A DNA stretch of 43,577 nucleotides from Flavobacteriales bacterium (GTDB taxonomy: Bacteria > Bacteroidota > Bacteroidia > Flavobacteriales_E > Vicingaceae): contig JABWCF010000020.1 of the NCBI GenBank assembly GCA_013359255.1, positions 1 to 43,577 on the forward strand. The letters are read 5' to 3'. Made by a program: the position numbers and the translations under genes. Shown piece by piece: positions 37,042 through 43,577 of the stretch (positions within the stretch are counted from its first letter, which is position 1; each line of letters starts with the position of its first letter). The notes under the pieces are model-generated. The model saw only the letters and a list, made by a program, of their open reading frames with translations, made no database searches and was not told the DNA's origin.

Positions 37042-37782
37042 TTAAATAACTTTTGCTTCGTTGTGTAATAATTGAAATAGTTCGCCAGGATTCTCTGCAT
37101 CAATAAATTTGCATCCTGCTTTTTCCGGAAGAAGCGAATACGCAACGATTTCTGTTAACTTAGACACTTCAGAACCTGAAATTACCTGAAGTGGTTTAGT
37201 GCGTGCCGCCATAATACCCCGCATATTCGGAATGCGAGCTTCGGCCATTCCTTTGGCACAACTTATTACAAAGGGCATATTGGTTTCTACCACTTCTTTT
37301 CCTCCTTGTATATCGCGTTCTAAGGTTGCCGTATTTCCATTTACGTCTAATTTAGAGGCTAAAGATACATAAGGTAAATCCAGCAGTTCGGCAATCATTC
37401 CGCCAACCTGCGAGCCATTGTAATCGATAGTTTCTTTTCCGCAAAAAATAATATCGTATGAGTTATTTTTTACATAATCAGCTATTTGCTTTGCCACCGC
37501 CAATGCATCGCTGGCTTCAGCATCTATCCGCACGGCATCATCGGCTCCAATAGCCAGTGCTTTTCGTATGGTAGGTTCGTTATCGGCCTTTCCTACAGTA
37601 ATAGTGGTTACTGTTCCACCCAACGTTTCTTTTAACTCTAAAGCCCTTACAAGGGCATACCATTCATCGTAAGGGTTAATGATATACTGCACTCCGGCCT
37701 CATTGAATTTTGTATTATTTTCGGCAAAACTTACTTTCGATGTGGTATCGGGAGCTTTACTGATACATACCAATAATTTCAT
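37042..37782 (-). CDS. etfB: Electron transfer flavoprotein beta subunit
   Basis: A 246-residue AMP-binding subunit of ETF. Typical segments are MKLLVCISKAPDTTSKVSF, INPYDEWYALVRALELKE, the TVGKADNEPTIRKALAIGADDAVRI stretch, CGKETIDYNGSQVGGMIAELL and the EARIPNMRGIMAARTKPL recognition loop. It is the first gene of the etfBA pair and probably serves fatty-acid or amino-acid oxidation. A -7 box lies 28 nt upstream. Confidence 0.95.
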   Translation of the reverse strand: MKLLVCISKAPDTTSKVSFAENNTKFNEAGVQYIINPYDEWYALVRALELKETLGGTVTTITVGKADNEPTIRKALAIGADDAVRIDAEASDALAVAKQIADYVKNNSYDIIFCGKETIDYNGSQVGGMIAELLDLPYVSLASKLDVNGNTATLERDIQGGKEVVETNMPFVISCAKGMAEARIPNMRGIMAARTKPLQVISGSEVSKLTEIVAYSLLPEKAGCKFIDAENPGELFQLLHNEAKVI

Positions 37783-37810
37783 AATATTCTAGATTATTTT
37801 TTTCTGCCGA

Positions 37811-37818
37811 CAAAGCTA
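37811..37818 (-). promoter_or_regulatory. -7 promoter box (TAGCTTTG) of etfBA
   Basis: Exact TAnnTTTG match on the minus strand, 28 nt before the etfB ATG. A TTTG lies about 25 nt further up (37844-37847), at the long end of acceptable spacing. Confidence 0.45.
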
Positions 37819-37886
37819 ACTAAAAGCAGCCAAAATATAAAACCAAATTGAAAACAGTATTTAGTATTAAGCCATTGAATACTTTG

Positions 37887-37894
37887 TATCTTTG
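37887..37894 (+). promoter_or_regulatory. -7 promoter box (TATCTTTG) of pdhB
   Basis: Exact TAnnTTTG match. With the transcript starting near 37901, the leader of the E1-beta gene would be about 65 nt. A purine-rich stretch lies a few bases after the start. No clear -33 element. Confidence 0.45.
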
Positions 37895-37965
37895 AAACTT
37901 AAAAAAGAAAGGGGTGTATGAACACTCTTTATATTAAATTGTTTGAGGATTAAAATAAACCATCC

Positions 37966-38943
37966 ATGAGAGAAATTCAATTCCGAGAAGCCCTTGGAGA
38001 AGCTATGAGCGAAGAAATGAGAAGAAACGAAAATGTTTTTTTGATGGGCGAAGAAGTGGCCGAATACAACGGAGCATATAAGGTAAGCAAAGGAATGTTA
38101 GACGAATTTGGCCCTAAAAGGGTTATTGATACTCCTATTGCCGAATTGGGGTTTTCGGGTATTGGCGTAGGAGCTGCCATGAAAGGGTTGCGACCTATTA
38201 TAGAATTTATGACGTTCAATTTTTCTTTGGTTGCTATAGACCAAATTATAAACAATGCCGCCAAAATGCGAAACATGTCGGGCGGACAACTTTCGGTGCC
38301 CATTGTGTTCAGAGGACCCACAGGCTCTGCAGGGCAATTGGCTGCTACTCACTCGCAAGCATTTGAAAGCTGGTTTGCCAACTGCCCCGGACTGAAAGTA
38401 ATTGTGCCCTCGAACCCTGCCGATGCCAAAGGGCTTCTAAAATCGGCCATACGAGATAACGACCCTGTTATTTTTATGGAATCAGAACAAATGTATGGCG
38501 ATAAAGGCTTGGTACCCGAAGGCGAATATCTTATTCCCATTGGGGTAGCCGATATAAAACGCGAAGGTAGTGATGTAACCATTGTGTCGTTCGGAAAAAT
38601 TATTAAACTGGCATATACAGTGGCCGATGAACTGCAAAAAGAAAATATAAGCTGCGAAATTATTGATTTACGTACCGTTCGCCCTATAGATTACAAAACG
38701 GTAATAGATTCGGTAAAAAAAACCAACCGCCTTGTTATTTTAGAAGAAGCATGGCCACTAGGGAGCATTGCCTCTGAAATTACCTACATGGTTCAGAAAG
38801 AAGCCTTCGATTATTTAGATGCCCCCATACGAAGAGTTACTACTGCCGATGTGCCTATGAGCTACGCACCCACCTTAGTAGAAGCCTTTTTGCCAAGTAA
38901 AGAAAACTTAACGGCCGCAATCAAAGCGGTGCTGTACAAATAA
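37966..38943 (+). CDS. pdhB: Pyruvate dehydrogenase E1 component, beta subunit
   Basis: A 325-residue transketolase-like subunit that, with the alpha subunit, oxidatively decarboxylates pyruvate using thiamine diphosphate. Visible are MREIQFREALGEAMSEEMRRN, VFLMGEEVAEYNGAYKVSKGML, DTPIAELGFSGIGVGAAMKGLRPI, and the C-terminal fold ending DVPMSYAPTLVEAFLPSKENL. The sequence GGQLSVPIVFRGPTG is that of the pyruvate type, not the branched-chain one, though the substrate is inferred. The alpha subunit and E2/E3 genes are not here, so it is separated from its partners, as in several Bacteroidota. It is convergent with the amidohydrolase gene after eight bases. Confidence 0.94.
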   Translation: MREIQFREALGEAMSEEMRRNENVFLMGEEVAEYNGAYKVSKGMLDEFGPKRVIDTPIAELGFSGIGVGAAMKGLRPIIEFMTFNFSLVAIDQIINNAAKMRNMSGGQLSVPIVFRGPTGSAGQLAATHSQAFESWFANCPGLKVIVPSNPADAKGLLKSAIRDNDPVIFMESEQMYGDKGLVPEGEYLIPIGVADIKREGSDVTIVSFGKIIKLAYTVADELQKENISCEIIDLRTVRPIDYKTVIDSVKKTNRLVILEEAWPLGSIASEITYMVQKEAFDYLDAPIRRVTTADVPMSYAPTLVEAFLPSKENLTAAIKAVLYK

Positions 38944-38951
38944 ATGCAATA

Positions 38952-40109
38952 TTAAATTATTGCTTCGGCTATCTTTTTTACCTTAGTAAAAGAAGGGTCT
39001 ATTAGTAGTACACCAGGGGTTTTTCCTTTCTCCAAACTTCCGGCTCTCTTTTGTATTCCTAAAAACTCGGCTCCGTTTATTGTACCCCATTTGAGCATTT
39101 CCTGATAAGAAATGGAGGGAAAATAATTTTTAACGGTTTTTATTTCTTCTAATATCGACAAGTGGTGGTTCGATGCCAAACTATCGGTGCCCAAGGTTAT
39201 TTTACAATTATGCTTTACAAACATAGAAATATCGGGCAAGGCTTTTTCTATATACAAATTTGCATTTGGACAAAAACACCAGTAAACATTCGCTTTGTTT
39301 TGCATGGCCGCCTCTATGTCGTTTACCGAAGTAAACGTGTTGTGCACCAATAAAATGTTGCTTCGTTTTTTTATACGCTCTAGCAAGTAAGGCAAGGAAT
39401 GTTGCTGAGGAATATTCCACTCTTCGGTTTTAATTCCAAATTTTTTCAGCATTTCTATCAGTAATCCTTCCCCCTGCATAAACATTTTGTTTTCCTCTTC
39501 GCTTTCCTGATTATGAATGCTGAAAATAAGATTTTGATTTACAATTTTTTGTAATAAAGCTAATGAAACCGAATAGGGAGCATGTGGCGTTACGTTTACC
39601 TGCTTATTTACCTCAAGACTGTACTGTTTGCATAACGCTTCTGCTTTTTCATAAATCTTACGGCACTGGTTTTCATTAAAACCAAACACTTCCAGAAAGG
39701 TGTGGTAATATATATTTTGTTTCGATTTCTGAAAAAAACTGCTGCTCCCGTTTGCAATATCGGCCACCGCCACAATGCCGTTTTGCCTCATTTCATTTTC
39801 GGCTTCAGAGATTGCTGCTGCAATGGCTTGCTCATCTGTTTTACGTATTTGTTGCAACTCTTCAATAAATACAGGAAGTGAGGTACCCTGCTTTATTTTT
39901 CCTTTTAAATGCGAAAGTTCTAAATGGCAGTGTGTATTTACAAAACCCGGACATAACATTCCGCTGAATTTCTCTACCTCTTCTAAATTATCCGCTTCTG
40001 CACCTTGCAAAACATCTATTATAGTTCCGTTGTTATTCAACACCAACACTCCGTTTTCTATAGGATTTGAAGTAACAGGAAAAATGATATCGGCACTTAT
40101 TTTTCTCAT
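38952..40109 (-). CDS. Amidohydrolase family protein (cytosine/aminofutalosine deaminase-like)
   Basis: A 385-residue metal-dependent hydrolase of the TRZ/ATZ and cytosine-deaminase group. The metal-binding HCH motif is at His60/His62 (FVNTHCHLELSH), with VTPHAPYSVS, IHNQESEEE, LLVHNTF and the conserved GTDSLASNHHLS carrying the catalytic Asp. The C-terminal TINGAEFLGI and GSLEKGKTPGVLLID complete the fold. Substrate is not certain: the family includes aminodeoxyfutalosine deaminase (menaquinone route) as well as guanine and cytosine deaminases. It is divergent from rlmN, with its promoter five bases from that of rlmN. Confidence 0.9.
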   Translation of the reverse strand: MRKISADIIFPVTSNPIENGVLVLNNNGTIIDVLQGAEADNLEEVEKFSGMLCPGFVNTHCHLELSHLKGKIKQGTSLPVFIEELQQIRKTDEQAIAAAISEAENEMRQNGIVAVADIANGSSSFFQKSKQNIYYHTFLEVFGFNENQCRKIYEKAEALCKQYSLEVNKQVNVTPHAPYSVSLALLQKIVNQNLIFSIHNQESEEENKMFMQGEGLLIEMLKKFGIKTEEWNIPQQHSLPYLLERIKKRSNILLVHNTFTSVNDIEAAMQNKANVYWCFCPNANLYIEKALPDISMFVKHNCKITLGTDSLASNHHLSILEEIKTVKNYFPSISYQEMLKWGTINGAEFLGIQKRAGSLEKGKTPGVLLIDPSFTKVKKIAEAII

Positions 40110-40129
40110 TCTATAAAGTAGAAACCGCT

Positions 40130-40137
40130 CAAAAATA
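40130..40137 (-). promoter_or_regulatory. -7 promoter box (TATTTTTG) of the amidohydrolase gene
   Basis: Exact TAnnTTTG match on the minus strand, 20 nt before the ATG at 40109. A TTTG (40154-40157) lies 16 nt upstream and overlaps the rlmN leader region. Confidence 0.45.
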
Positions 40138-40142
40138 ACGAT

Positions 40143-40150
40143 TATCTTTG
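40143..40150 (+). promoter_or_regulatory. -7 promoter box (TATCTTTG) of rlmN
   Basis: Exact TAnnTTTG match nine nt before the rlmN ATG at 40160, predicting a leader of about three bases. It is only five bases from the opposing box, so the two promoters probably exclude each other. Confidence 0.5.
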
Positions 40151-40159
40151 CAGCAAATA

Positions 40160-41224
40160 ATGAATACCAAAAAGAACATACGTTCGTTCACATACCTTGA
40201 ATTGGAAGCCGAGTTTTTAAAAAAAGGCGAAAAAAAATTCAGAACAAAACAAGTGTACGAATGGATTTGGAAAAAACATTCGCACTCTTTTAGCGAAATG
40301 CACAATATTCCAAGAACTACGCAAGACTGGCTAGCGGAGGAATTTGAATTTCGGGCTATTACGGTAGCCGATACACAGGTAAGTAAAGATAAAACCATAA
40401 AAACCGCTTTTAAAACATTCGATGGCCAAATTGCCGAAGGAGTGCTAATCCCCACTGCAACCCGTATGACGGCCTGCATCTCCTCTCAGGTAGGGTGCAG
40501 TTTAACTTGTAAATTTTGTGCTACCGGAAAATTAGAACGCATCAGAAATTTAACAGCCGATGAAATTTACGACCAAGTGGTAGCTCTTAAAAACCAAAGC
40601 GAAACCACATACCACATTCCGCTTAGCAATATCGTATATATGGGTATGGGCGAGCCTTTACTGAATTATAAAGAGGTGTTGCGTTCTGTAGAAATGCTTA
40701 CTTCGGAAGAAGGACTGGGAATGTCGCCACGCAGAATTACCCTATCTACCGCAGGCATTGCAAAAATGATAATGAAACTGGCCGATGATCAAATAAAATT
40801 TAACCTAGCTGTTTCCTTACATGCCGCCAACGATGAAAAACGCAGTCACATTATGCCTATCAATGAACATAATTCGCTGCACGCCCTTAAACAAGCCATC
40901 CGTTATTTTTACAAAAAAACACATGCCCGTATTACTTACGAATACATTATTTTTAAAGATTTTAACGATTCGCAGCAAGATGCCAAGGAACTGGCCGAAT
41001 TCTGCAAAATTGCCCCCTGCAAAATAAACCTTATTGAATACAACCCTATTGATAACGGAGAATTTAAACAGGCCGACACCGAAAAAGTACAATTGTTTGC
41101 TGCTTTTTTAGAAAGCAAAAACCTCATTGTAAACATCCGTAGAAGCAGAGGAAAAGATATTGATGCCGCCTGTGGGCAGTTGGCCAATAAAAATAAAGCC
41201 GCTTCTTTTCCATTAAAAAAGTAA
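40160..41224 (+). CDS. rlmN: 23S rRNA adenine-2503-C2 methyltransferase RlmN
   Basis: A 354-residue radical-SAM methyltransferase that modifies A2503 of 23S rRNA (and in some species A37 of tRNA). The 4Fe-4S cluster motif CxxxCxxC is at Cys113, Cys117 and Cys120 (GCSLTCKFC). The SAM-binding MGMGEPLLNY follows, then the SPRRITLSTAGI and SLHAANDEKRSHIMPIN segments, and the C-terminal catalytic Cys lies in the GKDIDAACGQL motif. The start at 40160 begins just after a -7 box. A secreted-protein gene follows after four bases. Confidence 0.96.
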   Translation: MNTKKNIRSFTYLELEAEFLKKGEKKFRTKQVYEWIWKKHSHSFSEMHNIPRTTQDWLAEEFEFRAITVADTQVSKDKTIKTAFKTFDGQIAEGVLIPTATRMTACISSQVGCSLTCKFCATGKLERIRNLTADEIYDQVVALKNQSETTYHIPLSNIVYMGMGEPLLNYKEVLRSVEMLTSEEGLGMSPRRITLSTAGIAKMIMKLADDQIKFNLAVSLHAANDEKRSHIMPINEHNSLHALKQAIRYFYKKTHARITYEYIIFKDFNDSQQDAKELAEFCKIAPCKINLIEYNPIDNGEFKQADTEKVQLFAAFLESKNLIVNIRRSRGKDIDAACGQLANKNKAASFPLKK

Positions 41225-41228
41225 ATCC

Positions 41229-42776
41229 ATGAAACGAGTCCTCTTGCTGCATATTCTGTTGCTTTTTTGTTTACAAAATACATGGACACAAAAACCCGCG
41301 ATTATTTGGGGAAAGGAAGAAAAACAAGCCCCACGTACCTACATTAAAAAAATTATTTGCGAAACCGAGGGTATCATTTACATTTATCGTACCTCGGGCG
41401 AAAGCTTAAAACGCGATGTTCATATATTAGAAACCTACTCATCGGAAAATCTAAATCTGCTAAATCGAATCTTTTTCCCTCCGCTAACCGATACCGATGC
41501 TTTAGTAGAAGATATTAAATACATTGGCAACCACATTGTGGTTTTTTATTCTGTTTTAGATAAAGCTAACCAGCGTACCGCATACGCTCAACTATTGAGT
41601 AAAAACGGAAATAAAACAGGAGAGGCAATCATGTTAGATCAGCTTTCTTTTGCTAAAAAAAGAAACATCGGCACTTTCGATTTTGTGCTATCGGCCGATA
41701 GCAGCAAAATACTTTTATACCGTAACGAGCCCTTTGAAAAATATGCCCAAGAAAAATTCAGCTATCGTGTTTTCGATAAACATTTTAATCTTTTATGGAA
41801 TAAAGAAATGGAACTTCCGTACACCGATAAATATTTTGAGATTACAGAATACCGCATAGATAACAATGGAAATGTTTTTATGCTGGCCACCATTTTTCCC
41901 GATAAAAACAAAGGCGAAAAAAATATAAAAGGGTTACCTAACAACAAGCATGTACTCTTTGCTTTCTATCCTAATGAAAATGAAGTAAGCGAATTTGAAG
42001 TAACGCTTTCCGGAAAATTTATTTCAGATATTACGTTTCGCCTAAACGATAAAAACGATTTGGTGGTGGCTGGATTTTATTCTAACTCCGGTTTCTACAA
42101 TATCAACGGGACTTTTTATATGCTCATCGATGCCACATCACGAGATGTAAAAATAACGAACCTTAAACCTTTCGAAAGAGATTTTTTACTGAACTTTTTA
42201 AGTGAAAAAAATGCCGACAAAGGCAGGGGATTAAGCAATATCTATTTTAATCATTTTATACTTACCAATAATGGTAGTGCTGTGTTAATTGGAGAACAAC
42301 ACTATGTAGAAAATGTGTGCTTTAACGATATGCGTACCGGAAACCTGATTTGTAACTACCATTTTTTTTATAATGATATTATTGCCGTAAATATCGATTC
42401 AACAGGTACCATTACTTGGGCAAACCGTATTCCTAAATTTCAGCATACCGTAAACGATAACGGATTCTACTCCTCTTATTCGCTGGCCACTGTAAATAAT
42501 TACCTGCATTTTATCTTCAACGATAACCCTAAAAATATTGAACTTGCTAAAACCAAACCTAATCGTTTACGTGCCATGACAGGGGCTCAGGGAGCGGTTA
42601 CCATGCTTTGTAGTATAAACGCCAACGGTGAAACAATACGAGAACCGCTTTTTAGTGCCAAAGGGGGAAATGTGATTTTAAGACCCAAGTTTTTTAAACA
42701 AATAAACCCTAATGAATTAATTATTTTTTCCCAACGCGGTAAAAAATACAAATTGGGGAAACTTTGCTTTAAATAA
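41229..42776 (+). CDS. Hypothetical exported protein, beta-rich
   Basis: A 515-residue protein with signal peptide (MKRVLLLHILLLFCLQNTWTQ). The rest is beta-strand rich with recurring short segments such as FDKHFNLLWNKEMELPY, RIDNNGNVFMLATIFPDK, YFNHFILTNNGSAVLIGEQHY and IDSTGTITWANRIP. These resemble blades of a beta-propeller, as in many conserved but uncharacterised Bacteroidota surface proteins. No sorting domain is visible at the C-terminus (FSQRGKKYKLGKLCFK). It lies four bases after rlmN and is probably co-transcribed, but a functional link is unlikely. Confidence 0.82.
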   Translation: MKRVLLLHILLLFCLQNTWTQKPAIIWGKEEKQAPRTYIKKIICETEGIIYIYRTSGESLKRDVHILETYSSENLNLLNRIFFPPLTDTDALVEDIKYIGNHIVVFYSVLDKANQRTAYAQLLSKNGNKTGEAIMLDQLSFAKKRNIGTFDFVLSADSSKILLYRNEPFEKYAQEKFSYRVFDKHFNLLWNKEMELPYTDKYFEITEYRIDNNGNVFMLATIFPDKNKGEKNIKGLPNNKHVLFAFYPNENEVSEFEVTLSGKFISDITFRLNDKNDLVVAGFYSNSGFYNINGTFYMLIDATSRDVKITNLKPFERDFLLNFLSEKNADKGRGLSNIYFNHFILTNNGSAVLIGEQHYVENVCFNDMRTGNLICNYHFFYNDIIAVNIDSTGTITWANRIPKFQHTVNDNGFYSSYSLATVNNYLHFIFNDNPKNIELAKTKPNRLRAMTGAQGAVTMLCSINANGETIREPLFSAKGGNVILRPKFFKQINPNELIIFSQRGKKYKLGKLCFK

Positions 42777-42803
42777 GGGGCTTTGTTTTTAAATGAAAAT
42801 AAA

Positions 42804-42871
42804 ACAGCAAACTATTAAAGCCGCTTAGGCTTCTATACAGAGCCAGTGCGGCTACTATAAGTATTTGCTGT
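42804..42871. repeat. Nested imperfect inverted repeat (68 nt), possible terminator or structured RNA
   Basis: Outer arms ACAGCAAA/TTTGCTGT (8 bp), inner arms AGCCGC/GCGGCT (6 bp), and a central GGCT(t)CT/AGAGCC hairpin with an ATAC loop. The arms are separated by small internal loops. It lies between convergent genes, 27 nt after the stop at 42776 and 18 nt after the stop at 42890. A T-rich run follows it on the minus strand, so it may end the minus-strand transcript. Confidence 0.6.
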
Positions 42872-42889
42872 GTGGGCAAGTCATTTTCC

Positions 42890-43577
42890 TCACTCCGGCA
42901 GTTTAAGTTCCATGCGGTTGTTGCCGTTTATATCCATTAGTTCTAAAACATAACCATACACAATATTATAATTACAGTCGGATATTTGTTTGTTCACTAT
43001 AATTTGCTTTTCTGCAATTATTTTTTCACCATCAGGAGAAATAGAAATATTCTTGTAAGTTCTGGTATGGCATTCGGGTAAAATGCGAACACTTTGCTTG
43101 TTGTAAATATTTACCTTAAATAATCCACCAAGCCCAAGATCCCCCTCTGCGGTATAAAAAATATCCTCGCAGTTGGGATGCCATACCGCACAGCGGCTGT
43201 CACTTAAATTATCACTTACTTTTATGGAATGTTCCCATTGGTGTTGTTGGAAGGCTTCAGGAGAAGAATACAAGATACCAGGCATACAGACTTTTCCGTC
43301 TAATGCAACATCAAAATTACATCCTTCAAGATAAATCGTGTCTATTTTCAAAGAGTTGGTATTGATTCTGTGAACGCGAACCTGATTAGCTAAATTTGGA
43401 CTATGGTAGCAAATAATAGTGGTATCGTTAAGCCAAGCGGGACTCAAATTGTAGGGTATGGTAGTAAGCTTTTTAATGTTTTTACCGTCCTCGTCAATGG
43501 TATATACCTGATAGCCCGAAGCAAAAGTTATTTTACCGTTTTTACCCCACTTGGGTGGGGCACTAAAGGAAATAGGA
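42890..43577 (-). CDS. Beta-propeller (PD40/TolB-like) protein, 5' end outside window
   Basis: Partial gene, open to the right edge (about 228 residues seen). The frame upstream of the first internal start is open and continues the repeat pattern, so the true start is outside. Repeats of the PD40/WD40-like type are visible: PPKWGKNGKITFASGYQVYTIDEDGKNIKKLT, NLSPAWLNDTTIICYHS, CAVWHPNCEDIFYTAEGDLG and SISPDGEKIIAEKQI. Such propellers occur in TolB and in many envelope proteins that sense or bind. The C-terminus is GNNRMELKLPE. Role unknown. Confidence 0.8.
   Translation of the reverse strand, partial: PISFSAPPKWGKNGKITFASGYQVYTIDEDGKNIKKLTTIPYNLSPAWLNDTTIICYHSPNLANQVRVHRINTNSLKIDTIYLEGCNFDVALDGKVCMPGILYSSPEAFQQHQWEHSIKVSDNLSDSRCAVWHPNCEDIFYTAEGDLGLGGLFKVNIYNKQSVRILPECHTRTYKNISISPDGEKIIAEKQIIVNKQISDCNYNIVYGYVLELMDINGNNRMELKLPE

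Overview
The window is chromosomal DNA of a low-GC member of the Bacteroidota. The evidence is of several kinds: type IX secretion (T9SS) C-terminal sorting domains of both type A and the gliding-motility (CHU_C, type B) kind; a LytS/LytTR two-component pair; a hypoxanthine phosphoribosyltransferase-adenylate kinase fusion; a DUF4924 protein; a K+-dependent, Flavobacterium-like membrane pyrophosphatase; and repeated TAnnTTTG promoter -7 boxes. It looks mostly like ordinary core genome. I see no phage, IS element, tRNA, rRNA or CRISPR array, and no gene-free stretch longer than about 215 bases.

Layout. 1-965 (-): 5' part of a glycine-rich/HYR protein that runs off the left edge. 1025-10159 (-): a lipoprotein, then a tightly packed block read right to left: OmpH-like protein, DUF4924, HPRT-adenylate kinase, Obg GTPase, PAP2 phosphatase, FluC fluoride channel, PafA alkaline phosphatase. 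Upstream of these lie a SiaC-like protein and a LytTR regulator/histidine kinase pair. 10168-12012 (-): M61 peptidase. 12129-13397 (+): ACP phosphodiesterase-like protein and two small envelope proteins. 13402-16164 (-): membrane pyrophosphatase fused to a YceI domain. 16244-18615 (-): OppC-like permease and a GT2 glycosyltransferase. 18668-19237 (+): RuvC. 19345-24654 (-): glycine-rich T9SS cargo, GDSL lipoprotein, FadL porin and a YD-repeat-like secreted protein. 24819-30340 (+): three more T9SS cargo proteins. 30556-31794 (+): ClpX. 31791-37782 (-): lipoprotein, DHFR, thymidylate synthase, nucleoside transporter, bifunctional nuclease and EtfAB. 37966-38943 (+): PdhB. 38952-40109 (-): amidohydrolase. 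40160-42776 (+): RlmN and a secreted protein. 42890-43577 (-): the 3' part of a beta-propeller protein that runs off the right edge.

How the genes fit together. Two themes stand out. One is cell-surface biology: T9SS cargo with PKD, HYR, glycine-rich and choice-of-anchor domains, next to a FadL/GDSL pair. The other is nucleotide and phosphate economy: purine salvage with adenylate kinase, dTMP and folate synthesis with nucleoside uptake, and the phosphatases plus pyrophosphatase.

The most unusual observations are four. (1) One reading frame joins a proton-pumping pyrophosphatase to a YceI lipocalin-like domain. (2) A glycine-rich domain is nested inside a split HYR domain, in two paralogues 20 kb apart, and one copy has no signal peptide. 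(3) The -7 boxes of clpX, ruvC and rlmN lie so close to their start codons that leaderless mRNAs are predicted. (4) A nested 68-nt inverted repeat lies between two convergent genes near the right end. No gene cluster here looks to me like a wholly unknown defence or biosynthetic system.
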